A stretch of DNA of 64,000 nucleotides from Rubripirellula tenax (GCF_007860125.1 NZ_SJPW01000004.1:682838-746837); one strand, 5' to 3'. Counted from the stretch's first letter, positions 35,485 to 44,149 are shown. Made by a program: numbers and translations. Notes: generated from the letters alone by a model not told the origin.

Positions 35485-35994
35485 TTATCGTTGACAGGCG
35501 TAGACGGAATCGCTGTGATCATAGCCGTCGAGTAACACATCACCATCATATTGCATCCCCAGTTTCTCTGCGACACGAATCGAGCGCAAATTGTCCGGCT
35601 CAATAATCGCAATCAGGCGATCCAACTCATAGTGCGAAAAGGCCAGATCACGGACCGCCACCGCGACTTCCGTAGCATAGCCCTTGTCCCAGTATGTGCG
35701 GGCCAGCCGGTATCCAACTTCAATTTCTGGGCGACCACTGATATTCGGGAACCAAGTTAGCCCGCAGTAACCAATCGCCAGCGCGTCGATCGTCTGTGTG
35801 ACAATCCAGAGCCCATATCCGAGCTCGTTGTAGTTGTAGTTCATACGAGTGATCCACGATTGAATCCAATCATCCGTTTGCGGCCCGTCTCCATGTCGCA
35901 TTACCTCCGGGTCGCAGAATACCGCTCGCATTGCAATTGCGTCATCGGGCGAAGCGTGTCGAAGCGTTAATCGCTCTGTTTCGGCAACGATCAT
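35485..35994 (-). CDS. GNAT family N-acetyltransferase (cassette gene)
   Basis: 169 aa, full length for a RimJ/RimL-type GNAT. It has TERLTLRHASPDDAIAMRAV at the N-terminus, a middle strand GYCGLTWFPNISGRPEIEVG, and the acetyl-CoA region YRLARTYWDKGYATEVAVAV (motif A in the form R/Q-x-x-G-x-A/G). It ends with DRLIAIIEPDNLRSIRVAEK and LGMQYDG. It would acetylate an unknown amine, protein N-terminus or drug. Acetyltransferases are common integron cargo. Its start is 10 bp from site I and its stop 6 bp from site H. Confidence 0.9.
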   Translation of the reverse strand: MIVAETERLTLRHASPDDAIAMRAVFCDPEVMRHGDGPQTDDWIQSWITRMNYNYNELGYGLWIVTQTIDALAIGYCGLTWFPNISGRPEIEVGYRLARTYWDKGYATEVAVAVRDLAFSHYELDRLIAIIEPDNLRSIRVAEKLGMQYDGDVLLDGYDHSDSVYACQR

Positions 35995-36003
35995 TGCTTC
36001 AGT

Positions 36004-36101
36004 CGGGGAACGTCCGTGATCACCGAGCCGGAACGATAGACCTGCAAGCAGAAAAAAGCACGCGCAAGTCCGGCTTCGCGTGCATCACATTGTTATCGGG
36101 C
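36004..36101 (-). repeat. attC-like site I
   Basis: Last recognisable site of the second block: outer arms CGGGGAAC and GTTATCGG, inner arms CACCGAGCCGGA and TCCGGCTTCG. The pairing is less perfect and the centre longer (98 bp in all). Confidence 0.65.
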
Positions 36102-36191
36102 CAGATTTGCCTCACCACTCGACATTGGATCTTCATTCCGAATGACCAAGCTGTGATGGCGCACTCCGTTCCCGTGGGTGATTATTATCAA
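36093..36191 (-). pseudogene. Possible cassette-gene remnant
   Basis: A short minus-strand frame (ending RNEDPMSSGEANLAR, TAA at 36095-36093) stops inside the outer box of site I, as the intact cassette genes do. It is open for only about 33 codons and has no start, so it is at best a 3' fragment. Confidence 0.3.
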
Positions 36192-36675
36192 TCATGGGAA
36201 TGACCAAAGCAAGTCAGCGATAAACGGGTATGATCCGAGCCTCCCCGTACAGGACGCTCTCGGCAAGTCGTCTCTGCCTGCGCATTGATTTGACCTGCTT
36301 TTCTGCATGACTTCGTGGTTTCGTATCCCGTCAGGTTGCCACTTCGGGCATTGGGACAATCAGGCATGATTTGCGAAAGGGGTTAACAGCAACCTGTTAA
36401 CCGGCGGTCTGTTACTGCTACCGCAAAATTTATCGGCGTGTGCGGTTAACAGACACGCGAGTTTGAAGAGGCCGATACCGAGTCTCGTAGTCGTTGGCTT
36501 TGCCGATTGAATCAATCGATCGGCGGCGAGAGATTCGATATCGCCGCTGAGTCTTGCTACGCAGTCGGTTGGCGATTGCGAGGAACGGATCGGCCGATAG
36601 GCTCATCGTTTCAGCGGGGTACAAATACTCTGCCACTCCGATTATTACAGGATTTGCAAGGATTTTCAGCTCTCG
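36192..36675. other. Intergenic with GGTTAACAG hairpin
   Basis: 484 bp without a supported gene. It contains a perfect hairpin at 36381-36402 (GGTTAACAG, loop CAAC, CTGTTAACC) and a further direct copy of GGTTAACAG at 36444-36452. The repeats lie upstream of the DDE transposase gene and may belong to the end of that element. I could not find matching sequence downstream of the gene. Confidence 0.5.
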
Positions 36676-37752
36676 ATGGTCAACATTGTCCACCCGCTTT
36701 TGACACTGCTGGCGTCGTTGACACGGCAGGAACTTGCTCAGCAAATTCGCTACCTGAAAGCAGAGAATGAAATCCTTCGCTCCAAGTTACCCAGCCGAGT
36801 CACGTTGGACAATCGTGAAAGGAACACGCTCCTCAAACACGGCAGGAAACTGGGCGGGAAGATCAAGGATGTAATGACCATCGTGTCGTATTCGACGTTT
36901 CGCCGTTGGGTTCGCAAAATGGAGAGCAACACGCCAACCCCTGAGAAGCGATCAGCCAAACGCGGTACCGGCCGGCCGAAGGTTGAGGAGGACGTGCGAG
37001 ACACGATCATCCGGATCCGAAAAGAAACCGGGTTCGGCTACACGAAGATTCTGCAAGAGTTGCGCCGAATGGGCGTTCACGTTTCTCGGCAAACAGTGAA
37101 GAACGTGATCGTCGCCGCGGGATTTGAACCTGCGCCCGGCGATCATCCAGATACTTGGCACAAGTTCCTGAAACGCCACGCCGAAACACTCTGGCAATGC
37201 GACTTTGCGTGCAAGAAGAAATGGACAATGAAAGGTTTGGTCGATGTCTACTTCATCGTCTTCATCCATATCGGATCGCGGCAGATTTGGATTTCGCCAT
37301 GCACCGAGAATCCAAATGCCGACTGGACGACGCAGCAAGGCCGCAACTTCCAGATGCACATCGACGATCACAAGCTCAGATGCGAAACGCTCATGCGGGA
37401 TCGCGACCGCAAATACACCGCTGAGTTTGACAACGTGTTCAAGTCGAGCGAATGCAAAATCAAACTCACCCCAATCCGTTCACCGAACCTACAGGCTCAC
37501 GTCGAGCGTGTGATCCAAACAATCAAACACGAGGTGCTCAACGCGTTCTGCATTGTGACGAACGAGCATCTCGACGGAATCCTTCGTACCACGCAAGACT
37601 GGTACAACAAACGACGGGGCCATTCTGGGCGAGACCATCTGCCACCCATTCGTGACGAATCTGTGACGTTGCCGATCAAATTCTCGAAACAGAACGTCAC
37701 GTGCGAGTCGGAACTCGGTGGGCATTTGCTGTCGTACCGACAAGTTGCCTGA
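36676..37752 (+). CDS. DDE integrase-core transposase
   Basis: 358 aa. The N-terminal 120 residues carry two helix-turn-helix-like parts (LTRQELAQQIRYLKAENEIL, TGFGYTKILQELRRMGVHVS). The rve/integrase catalytic domain shows D in LWQCDFACKK (near 176), D in LMRDRDRKYTAEFD (near 240) and E in LQAHVERVIQTIKHEVL (near 277). This fits IS3/IS481-like elements encoding one continuous protein. The frame is intact. Terminal repeats were not identified, and the ATG at 36676 may not be the true start. Confidence 0.85.
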   Translation: MVNIVHPLLTLLASLTRQELAQQIRYLKAENEILRSKLPSRVTLDNRERNTLLKHGRKLGGKIKDVMTIVSYSTFRRWVRKMESNTPTPEKRSAKRGTGRPKVEEDVRDTIIRIRKETGFGYTKILQELRRMGVHVSRQTVKNVIVAAGFEPAPGDHPDTWHKFLKRHAETLWQCDFACKKKWTMKGLVDVYFIVFIHIGSRQIWISPCTENPNADWTTQQGRNFQMHIDDHKLRCETLMRDRDRKYTAEFDNVFKSSECKIKLTPIRSPNLQAHVERVIQTIKHEVLNAFCIVTNEHLDGILRTTQDWYNKRRGHSGRDHLPPIRDESVTLPIKFSKQNVTCESELGGHLLSYRQVA

Positions 37753-37845
37753 CACATCGTGCTCATCTGAGTGAGTCGTTTGGGATTCTGTCGTTTTGTA
37801 AAAAAGGGGCGCTGTTGGTGAGCCGAGGCAGGCTCTCGGAGAAGT

Positions 37846-38565
37846 ATGGAAGTCACCAAGCTTGCGTCGCAAATACCGATCTTCCCGCTATTCATCGCGG
37901 TGAGCTTGGTCGTGGGTTGGTTCATTCCGGGTTTCTACACTTGGACGGACTCCGATCAGAGTCGTCCGTCGCCACTTCTCTGGAAGGTGCCGATGTGGTC
38001 AGCGATTGCCTCGGCAGCGTTTTGCTTAGTCCTGCCATGGCTACCCATCACGACCAAATCGTCGATCGACACCTCGCGGCCGAAAATGCGTTTCTCACTC
38101 CGCTTGTTGCTGGCGATCACGACTGCCATCGCTGTCGCGACGGCGCTACTCACCAAGTTTCCGCTCTTCACTAGCGGGGTCATCTGTGCTGGCGCGTATG
38201 CCTATTTCATTGCCTCCTGCGTGCGTAACCCGCAGCATCGAATGGCATCCGCGGCACTGCTTGCCTGCATGATCCTGCCTTACGCATGGGTCGTCAGTTA
38301 CAAGGAGCTTGATCGGATCCTGCCAGCTTTCGCCCTCATGATTTCAGGGATGCCGGCCTTTGTTCCGGCTGCATTGATCGGTCAGCTATTCGGCCAAAAT
38401 ATGCGAGATACGACCTGGCTCACGTTTCTCTTGACTGCAATGGAACTCACGATTGGAGTCTTGATGATACGACTTGGTCCAAAGCGAACGATCGCGTACC
38501 TGCTGCTCGTCATGCAGATATCGGTTCTTGGATCACTCGCCTTCCACATGCTTTGCCTTGCTTGA
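37846..38565 (+). CDS. Polytopic membrane protein
   Basis: 239 aa of unknown function with about six to seven predicted membrane helices (for example IFPLFIAVSLVVGWFIPGF, SAIASAAFCLVLPWLPI, FALMISGMPAFVPAALIGQL, TIAYLLLVMQISVLGSLAF). The loop FSLRLLLAITTAIAVATALL resembles the basic 'FSLRxLL' motif of many planctomycete membrane proteins. It stands alone between the transposase and the HNH-repeat operon. It is not flanked by attC-like sites. Confidence 0.65.
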   Translation: MEVTKLASQIPIFPLFIAVSLVVGWFIPGFYTWTDSDQSRPSPLLWKVPMWSAIASAAFCLVLPWLPITTKSSIDTSRPKMRFSLRLLLAITTAIAVATALLTKFPLFTSGVICAGAYAYFIASCVRNPQHRMASAALLACMILPYAWVVSYKELDRILPAFALMISGMPAFVPAALIGQLFGQNMRDTTWLTFLLTAMELTIGVLMIRLGPKRTIAYLLLVMQISVLGSLAFHMLCLA

Positions 38566-38605
38566 AAGGGCGTTTCGGCGACACGGGCACTGAGTTCGCC
38601 ATCTC

Positions 38606-39154
38606 TCATTTGTCTGTCGGCGGAAAAGCCGCTTCGATAGCTTTGACCCAGCTGCGGAACTCGCGACGGATCGCTAGGGCGTGGGCTCGATTTTCTAGGC
38701 AGACTTCGCTGTAGATGAGAGTTTGTCCGGCGACTTGGCGTTCGCGTAGCCAAAGGATCATGGCCTCTCGGTCGAAGTGGTCGGGGCGACGACGGAAGAC
38801 GTTGGCTAAGTTGACGCCGGCGGCCGTCAGGGCGGCTCGCCACGATCCGTGGTAGCGAAGGGCGGCATCGTAAAGGCCGCGATCGCGGCTGCGGTTCACC
38901 ATGGCCCCGAGGTCGTAGCCTGTCGTACACAAACGGCGGAGTTGTTGTTCGACGCGGGCTTGCGTCAGGTCGCGACTGTGGGCGACGTGTCGCGTGTTGA
39001 CGCCCGCGTATTGCAATGCCGTTTCCCACGAGCCAAAGTCTTCGATTGCGGCGGCTAAGAGAAGTTCGTCGTCGCGGCGGAGATCGTTTTCGCGAAGGCT
39101 CTCGCCGGCAAGGTCGCGTTCAACAATTTTGCGAATGATGGCTTCTCGGATCAT
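38606..39154 (-). CDS. HNH_repeat-type (homing-endonuclease-associated repeat) protein
   Basis: 182 aa built of about three modules of 50-60 residues: a helix, then D-x-x-L-x-x-A-A-x-x-x-F-G-S-W-x-x-A-L-x-x-A-G-V. Readable copies are LLLAAAIEDFGSWETALQYA, GLYDAALRYHGSWRAALTAA, and a degenerate third (HALAIRREFRSWVKAIEAAF). This pattern matches the homing-endonuclease-associated repeat, thought to bind DNA in tandem. No nuclease motif is present. It overlaps the upstream gene by ATGA and is last in the recombinase operon. Confidence 0.75.
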   Translation of the reverse strand: MIREAIIRKIVERDLAGESLRENDLRRDDELLLAAAIEDFGSWETALQYAGVNTRHVAHSRDLTQARVEQQLRRLCTTGYDLGAMVNRSRDRGLYDAALRYHGSWRAALTAAGVNLANVFRRRPDHFDREAMILWLRERQVAGQTLIYSEVCLENRAHALAIRREFRSWVKAIEAAFPPTDK

Positions 39155-40032
39155 GACGCCACCCTCCGCCGTGTTTGCTTCGTTGTTAGTCCAGCAACTT
39201 GCAGGGCTTTGGCAAGCGTTCCAAATCGTTTTTCAGCGGCATAGGCCAAGTTACTGTCGTGCCTGCGAATCTTTTCACCGGGGTGTTTCGCAATCAGCAT
39301 TCGCAGTCGCTCAATGACTTTCTCCTCGTTCCATCGCTGGCGCGCGGTTTCGTTGATCCCGGCCGCCTGGAGAGCTTTTTCCCAGTTGCCGAAATGCTTG
39401 ATTCCGGCACGGAATAGAGTCTTGTCCTCGCCGCACGTTTTGTACAACCGATAGCCAGAAGCGCGTCGCTCAAGGATCGCTTCGACGACGGACTGCTTGG
39501 TCCAACGTCTGGGCAGCTCGCTTCCCAGGCCGAGTGATTCGACGGCCTTGCGCCAACCGCCGAAATGCTTGATTGCCGATCGGCGTAGATTCGCATCGCG
39601 ATGGGAGCCGAACTTCAGCGGTAGCTCTCGTTCGTAAAGGTCGATGATCGCTAGACGCACTTCATCAGGCGAATAGAACTCGCGTGTCGGCTTAGGGAAT
39701 CCCGCCGCGGCGCGTGCAGCGGTCCAGGTTCCGAAATGTCTTTTAGCGGCTTCGTACAGCCCGCGATCATCGAGGTGGGTTCGCCACAGGCTTTTCCTGT
39801 TTCGATGACGCTCACGAATCGCCTCGATGACCGTTTCCTGCGACCAACCTTGGTTCAGCGGTGGGCGTCGCCCGCACGGCAAGCCCGCAACTTCCAACGC
39901 TGCTCGCAAGCTGCCAAAGCATCGCCTTGCAGCATCATCGAGCTTTCGGTTTGCTCTCGGTCCATTGCGGCGAGTTCGCTTGAGTTCCTCGATCACTTTT
40001 TCGGGGGTCCAATGTTTCTTCGGCATGTTCAT
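39151..40032 (-). CDS. HNH_repeat-type DNA-binding-repeat protein, five modules
   Basis: 293 aa from ATG 40032 (MNMPKKHWTPEKVIEELKRT), chosen because it makes an ATGA overlap with the ParB-like gene. The longer frame would run inside that gene. About five tandem modules each begin W(T/S)xExVIExIxxR and end in a (K/R)-x-F-G-x-(W/L)-x-x-A-x-x-x-A-G box. Examples are DDAARRCFGSLRAALEVAGL, GLYEAAKRHFGTWTAARAAA, LRRSAIKHFGGWRKAVESLG and LFRAGIKHFGNWEKALQAAG. There is no HNH or GIY catalytic motif. I infer a sequence-specific DNA-binding accessory protein of the recombinase element. Confidence 0.75.
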   Translation of the reverse strand: MNMPKKHWTPEKVIEELKRTRRNGPRANRKLDDAARRCFGSLRAALEVAGLPCGRRPPLNQGWSQETVIEAIRERHRNRKSLWRTHLDDRGLYEAAKRHFGTWTAARAAAGFPKPTREFYSPDEVRLAIIDLYERELPLKFGSHRDANLRRSAIKHFGGWRKAVESLGLGSELPRRWTKQSVVEAILERRASGYRLYKTCGEDKTLFRAGIKHFGNWEKALQAAGINETARQRWNEEKVIERLRMLIAKHPGEKIRRHDSNLAYAAEKRFGTLAKALQVAGLTTKQTRRRVAS

Positions 40033-40874
40033 CCCTCCGTGCTTTCGAGGATCTCCTCGAAGACTCGAGCTAGATCCGCATGATTGGTTTGTAGATACGC
40101 TTTCACCTCGGGGTTGTTGAGCAGCGTGCGGACGTAGATGACCAACTTCAACAGATTCGTCGTGTATTGCCGATACAGACCGGAATAGAAATCCTGTTGC
40201 TGTTCGGCATCCTGCAACTTCTTCAACAGTTGGCTTTTCTTCTCGTCGGATTGCGACCACGGGGTCTTGGTACCGTTGGCTTTTGTCCGTTTATTCGCCG
40301 ACGTCTTCAATACCAGTCCGCGAGCGAACGTTGTCGAGTAGTCGTTACACGATTCCATCAACTTCAAGATCTCATGCTGGCGATCTTCCTTGACGTTCGT
40401 CAGCTCCTTCGCTGTTTGCAAATTGATCTTGTTGGTATTGAATGCTTTGACAACGGCCGGATGAAGCTTGGCGAGCAAGCCATTGTTGAGTCGGTGCCCA
40501 ATGCCCTGCATTCCGAGAGCATTTGCGATCGTCTTCTCGTCGAGTTCTTCAAGCGATTTGCGAAGCATTCGCATCTCTTGCGAAGCACTCAGTTGATTGA
40601 CCATCCGGTTACCAGTGAAACCGTCGCGGACGTTGTGGATCAGACAAGGCACCGTTTCGACGCCGTGGTCCAGCAGGATCCGATACCGAAGAGCTCCGTC
40701 CAAAATCTCGTAGCCGTCATCGAGCGGGAACACGATCAGTGGTTCAATTAACCCGACCGCTCGCAAGCTCGCTTCGATCCGTTGCCGATACTTCTTGGCG
40801 ACCTTGCGTTCGCTCCTCGGTACTAGCTTGACGATCGAAATGTCGACGCCTTTGGGTTTGCCGTTGGCACTCAT
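40029..40874 (-). CDS. ParB/RepB-like protein (second of pair)
   Basis: 281 aa. The N-terminal half has a ParB-like nuclease-fold segment: LIEPLIVFPLDDGYEILDGA, then LRYRILLDHGVETVPCLI. The usual GERR box is changed to DGALRYR. A helix-turn-helix region follows (LEELDEKTIANALGMQGIGH) and a helical C-terminus resembling RepB C-terminal regions (KEDRQHEILKLMESCNDYST). With no ParA nearby, plasmid partition is unlikely. Its ATGA overlaps on both sides tie it tightly to the other ParB-like protein and the HNH_repeat protein. Confidence 0.78.
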   Translation of the reverse strand: MSANGKPKGVDISIVKLVPRSERKVAKKYRQRIEASLRAVGLIEPLIVFPLDDGYEILDGALRYRILLDHGVETVPCLIHNVRDGFTGNRMVNQLSASQEMRMLRKSLEELDEKTIANALGMQGIGHRLNNGLLAKLHPAVVKAFNTNKINLQTAKELTNVKEDRQHEILKLMESCNDYSTTFARGLVLKTSANKRTKANGTKTPWSQSDEKKSQLLKKLQDAEQQQDFYSGLYRQYTTNLLKLVIYVRTLLNNPEVKAYLQTNHADLARVFEEILESTEG

Positions 40875-41776
40875 GACGACACCTCCGAGCTCATGGTTGG
40901 ATCGAATTTGAAATCGCCCGCCAGTTCTGGACGCTTGTCGAGTTGTTGCCGCCGCAGCAATGACACCAGGTCCGTGTCTTGAAACAGCGTATTGACGCCG
41001 GCGAGCAGCGTCATGAAGCGGCTCTCTTTCGATTTTGCCTCACGCACATAGCCGGTTTTGACTCGGGTTGTTTCGGCAATGTCATGCCGCAGTTGCCCGA
41101 CCGTGTAATCGCGGCTGGCAGGTGACTTCTTCGATTGCTTGGCCCGCGCCGAGATGATCCGCCGAGCCTGACCAAAGTTGTTGGTCGTCACCAGCCCATC
41201 GGCGAACGCGTCCATCAACACCGCTTGGATTTGCGAATCGTCGGTGGAGGCGACCTGGATCGCAAACTTGATCGGAAAGATGCCGGATTCGACCCCTTGG
41301 ATCAAGCGTTCTTCACCCTGTTCGACCAGTCGGATGTATTCCCGAATGTACTTCTCGGTTTTACAGGCGACTTTGGCGATTCGTGAATACTCCCAGCCTT
41401 CGTCGTGCAATCGCTTCAATTCACGGGCAAAGTCCATGCTGCCGGGTTTGGTGCGAGCGATGTTCTCAATCAGCGATTGAAGGAGCGCTTCTTTGCGAGT
41501 GCAGCTCACGACCTCGGCCGGCACGTGCGTCTTATTGAGCTGTTTGTGGGCCAACAGACGGCCTTCGCCGCAGATCAGTTCGTACTTTCCGGTCGACTCA
41601 AGAAACTTGTCGTTGACGCGGATCGGTTTCATCAAGCCGACGCCCCCGATACTCTCGACATTCATGTCAAATTGCTCTTGGTCGCGGTTGCGTGAGTTGA
41701 TCACCTTCACCTTGTCGATGGGGACGTCTTCGTACCGCCGATCGGCGATGGGGCAAATGTTATTGAGTGGTTCCAT
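40871..41776 (-). CDS. ParB/RepB-like protein (first of pair)
   Basis: 301 aa. It starts with a ParB-type domain: PIDKVKVINSRNRDQEQFDM, GLMKPIRV, YELICGEGRLLAHKQL (matching the GERR box), and SLIENIARTKPGSMDFAREL. A helix-turn-helix follows (WEYSRIAKVACKTEKYIREY) and a RepB-like C-terminus. It is 15 bp downstream of the recombinase stop and overlaps the second ParB-like gene by ATGA. Paired ParB-like proteins without ParA beside a serine recombinase suggest a role in site recognition or control of recombination (inference). Confidence 0.82.
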   Translation of the reverse strand: MEPLNNICPIADRRYEDVPIDKVKVINSRNRDQEQFDMNVESIGGVGLMKPIRVNDKFLESTGKYELICGEGRLLAHKQLNKTHVPAEVVSCTRKEALLQSLIENIARTKPGSMDFARELKRLHDEGWEYSRIAKVACKTEKYIREYIRLVEQGEERLIQGVESGIFPIKFAIQVASTDDSQIQAVLMDAFADGLVTTNNFGQARRIISARAKQSKKSPASRDYTVGQLRHDIAETTRVKTGYVREAKSKESRFMTLLAGVNTLFQDTDLVSLLRRQQLDKRPELAGDFKFDPTMSSEVSS

Positions 41777-41791
41777 GGTTGGTTGTCTCCG

Positions 41792-43279
41792 TTAGAGAAG
41801 TTGTTGAAGGAATTGAAGATCCGTCCGGCCGAACAGTTCGGTGCGGATGGAAGAGCTGGTGTAGCGCATCGGTTTGGAGTCCGAGCCGAACCGCGGCAGC
41901 GCAATGAACCCGAGGATGTTGAAGTCGGCCGGTTCGGAAAGAAGGACGCCAAGCGTCATGTCGATGACAGGGCGCGGGTCACGGCGGATGGGCCAGTACG
42001 TCTCGTAACCGTGTGGCATTGGCACAGCCGGTTGAATCGAAACGGTCAGCTTCTGGTCGAGTACCAAGAAGTCGGAATAGGCCTGCGTCTCGGGGACATG
42101 TCCAAGAATCTGTTCGTGAACCGCCGAACGTGCCTTGTCGCGTTCGCCATCAAACAGTTTTTGAAACGCTTGATCGAGGGATCCAAACTCGCGAGTGTAC
42201 GCACAGGTCGAGGGAAGGTTCTCATCCAACCGGATCAATCCTGGTCGCACCATCCCGCGAGACCGATACAAGGCATCGAGCATCCGTAGCATGTAGTCCG
42301 GATCGTAACGCTGCCTGCGTTTCTCAAAGATCTCTTGGGCTCGGATGAACAGATCGAACTCAATGACTCCGGTGAACGCATCAGTCGTCCGAACCCATTC
42401 TTCGATCGGGTTGGGCACGCTCGGCGTTTTAAGCTTGCCAGACGTCCGGTTGTAAACCATCGTCCCGGCGTACTTCTCATTGCGTAGCCGCGCGAGCACG
42501 CTGCCTGCGCCCCAGCGTCCGTTGCTTGGCGAGGGAATTCCGTCGTCGTTGAGTCCCTCGGCGATCTTGAACTCCGACCAGCCACGTACAACGAACTCGT
42601 CAAAGATCCTCTGAATCACGGCAACCTGTTCCGGCGGCCCTTCGGTCAGCGTTACTCGCTGGTTTTGGATACCCTTGTGTTGGCCGGCTTCCAATACATG
42701 CAGCGGTTCACGTTTCTCGTCGAGCAACAACCGCGACAAGCCATAAGGTGGCTTGCCGCCGGCGAGATACCCTTGCTCGGCGATTTTCACGCATCCCCGC
42801 CAAACCTTGTCGCTCAATTCGCGACTGTATTGGGCGGCCCGAAACCGCTCGAACTGGACGTAGACCGGATAAAGCGGATCATTCTCTTTCGGCTTGCCGA
42901 TCGTCGTGTAGATGACCTGCTTCTTGTTCTTCTTGCAGATCGCCGAGAACTGGGCCGACAAGTCGATGTCTTGAAACCGGCCCCACCGCGATACGTCCAA
43001 ACACAGAACGTATTCAAAGTCGGTACGTTTGGCGATCCATTCCTCCATCATCTCTGTGAACGCCGGCCGTCCTTCGGAGTTCAGCCCCGATCGTCCGGCG
43101 TCGCAGAACTCGCGGATGATTTCGACGCCGTGTTCCCGTGCCCACGCACGAACCTGATCCTGTTGAATCGGGATCGAGTTCTCTTGTCGGTCTTGCGCCG
43201 AATGCCGGTAGTACGCCACCGCTCGAACGAGCGTCGGCGAATCCGGATCGGGCACACCGATCTCCCACCAATTATTCAC
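41792..43279 (-). CDS. Large serine recombinase
   Basis: 495 aa starting at GTG. The resolvase/invertase catalytic domain (about 18-165) has the nucleophile Ser27 in AVAYYRHSAQDRQ, plus EIIREFCDAGRSGLNSEGRP and YVLCLDVSRWGR. The recombinase domain (about 180-330) follows with GYLAGGKPPYGLSRL, QRIFDEFVVRGWSEFKIAEG and GAGSVLARLRNEKYAGTMVY. No clear zinc-ribbon cysteine cluster is seen. Such enzymes integrate phages, ICEs and related elements. It heads a five-gene operon with two ParB-like and two repeat proteins. Confidence 0.93.
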   Translation of the reverse strand: MNNWWEIGVPDPDSPTLVRAVAYYRHSAQDRQENSIPIQQDQVRAWAREHGVEIIREFCDAGRSGLNSEGRPAFTEMMEEWIAKRTDFEYVLCLDVSRWGRFQDIDLSAQFSAICKKNKKQVIYTTIGKPKENDPLYPVYVQFERFRAAQYSRELSDKVWRGCVKIAEQGYLAGGKPPYGLSRLLLDEKREPLHVLEAGQHKGIQNQRVTLTEGPPEQVAVIQRIFDEFVVRGWSEFKIAEGLNDDGIPSPSNGRWGAGSVLARLRNEKYAGTMVYNRTSGKLKTPSVPNPIEEWVRTTDAFTGVIEFDLFIRAQEIFEKRRQRYDPDYMLRMLDALYRSRGMVRPGLIRLDENLPSTCAYTREFGSLDQAFQKLFDGERDKARSAVHEQILGHVPETQAYSDFLVLDQKLTVSIQPAVPMPHGYETYWPIRRDPRPVIDMTLGVLLSEPADFNILGFIALPRFGSDSKPMRYTSSSIRTELFGRTDLQFLQQLL

Positions 43280-43304
43280 TTGTAAACCTCTCGCAAAAAA
43301 TCAT

Positions 43305-43425
43305 CGTCGTCGCCTCGAACCCAACGTTCGCGGCATCGACAACACAGTTACGAGAGCACCCAAGCAGGCCTCAAGCGGCTAAGTCACACCTGTCGCCCAG
43401 ATTTCCGAGACTTTGTCACACGATG
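43305..43425. repeat. Duplicated upstream sequence, copy 1
   Basis: Directly upstream of the recombinase start. Its core (43341-43379, containing TTACGAGAG, then CCAAGCAGGCCTCAAGCGGC) is nearly identical to 43941-43979, exactly 600 bp away and in the same orientation. The similarity extends about 120 bp through GAGACTNTGTCACAC. It may be a promoter/operator or a recombinase att-type site. Confidence 0.85.
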
Positions 43426-43508
43426 TTCTTTCGGTGCCCCAATCTCGCCGCGGAATTCTCACCGACAGCCAGACCATCGGCGAGAACCACGGCAAACATC
43501 GCGAGGAT

Positions 43509-43880
43509 TTACGCGACACCAGCGACAACAATCCGCTTGCCGTTTTCTTCGCAAACAACTGCAAGAGAGTCACCACTATCGTCGCAAGCTCGCCCAAGTC
43601 GGCTCAAATCAAAACAGAGGACGACATCAAAATCATCGCGCCGACTGATCCAATCCTCGACCATTTCCGTCAGCGCAGGCCGATCATCTGCCGAAACCTT
43701 CGCCGGCCCCACATCGCAAAACTCGCGAATGATCTCCACGTCGTTCGCAGCCGCCCATCGGCGAACGCGATCGTGCTGCATTATCAACGCCCGCCGATCT
43801 CCGTCATCCGCCGAACAGCGATAGTAAGCCACCGCTCGCGCGCCAATCGGCACCAAGCCAACATTCAATTTATCAACCAC
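43509..43880 (-). CDS. Serine recombinase catalytic domain, stand-alone
   Basis: 123 aa starting at GTG. It aligns with the first 135 residues of the adjacent recombinase (ARAVAYYRCSADDGDRRALI with Ser23, EIIREFCDVGPAKVSADDRP, ALTEMVEDWISRRDDFDVVL, CFDLSRLGRA), then stops after ENGKRIVVAGVA. The catalytic residues and fold core remain, but no DNA-binding recombinase domain follows. It may be the 5' remnant of a duplicated recombinase gene or a functional small resolvase. Its upstream DNA is a copy of that of the full-length gene. Confidence 0.75.
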   Translation of the reverse strand: MVDKLNVGLVPIGARAVAYYRCSADDGDRRALIMQHDRVRRWAAANDVEIIREFCDVGPAKVSADDRPALTEMVEDWISRRDDFDVVLCFDLSRLGRACDDSGDSLAVVCEENGKRIVVAGVA

Positions 43881-43904
43881 AAGAATCTCTCCCTCGCAAA
43901 GTCA

Positions 43905-44022
43905 TCATCACGCCGCGAGCCCAACGCCCGCGGACACAACAAGACAGTTACGAGAGAACCCAAGCAGGCCTCAAGCGGCCAAATGATACCAGTGGCGAAA
44001 GATTCGGAGACTCTGTCACACC
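43905..44022. repeat. Duplicated upstream sequence, copy 2
   Basis: Second copy, upstream of the stand-alone catalytic-domain gene and facing the McrB-like gene on the other side. The bases ACAGTTACGAGAG and CCCAAGCAGGCCTCAAGCGG are conserved with copy 1. Confidence 0.85.
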
Positions 44023-44149
44023 AGATCTGTCTGTCGCGAAAACTATTCTGAGACGCCTCGCGAAGTGTGTTCGATGCTCCCCCAGTTGTGACGCTCGCTG
44101 TTGCCTGGGATCATATTGCGAAACGCAAGCAAACCATTGGGCGCAACGA

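Noticed and set aside
34941-35612. 223-aa version of the lipoprotein gene
   Set aside because: The extra 80 or so codons run through attC-like site H and into the next cassette. GTG 35369 gives a proper lipoprotein signal.
38606-43279. Plasmid partition (ParAB) locus
   Set aside because: Two ParB-like genes are present but no ParA ATPase and no replication gene. They are fused by overlap to a serine recombinase operon instead.
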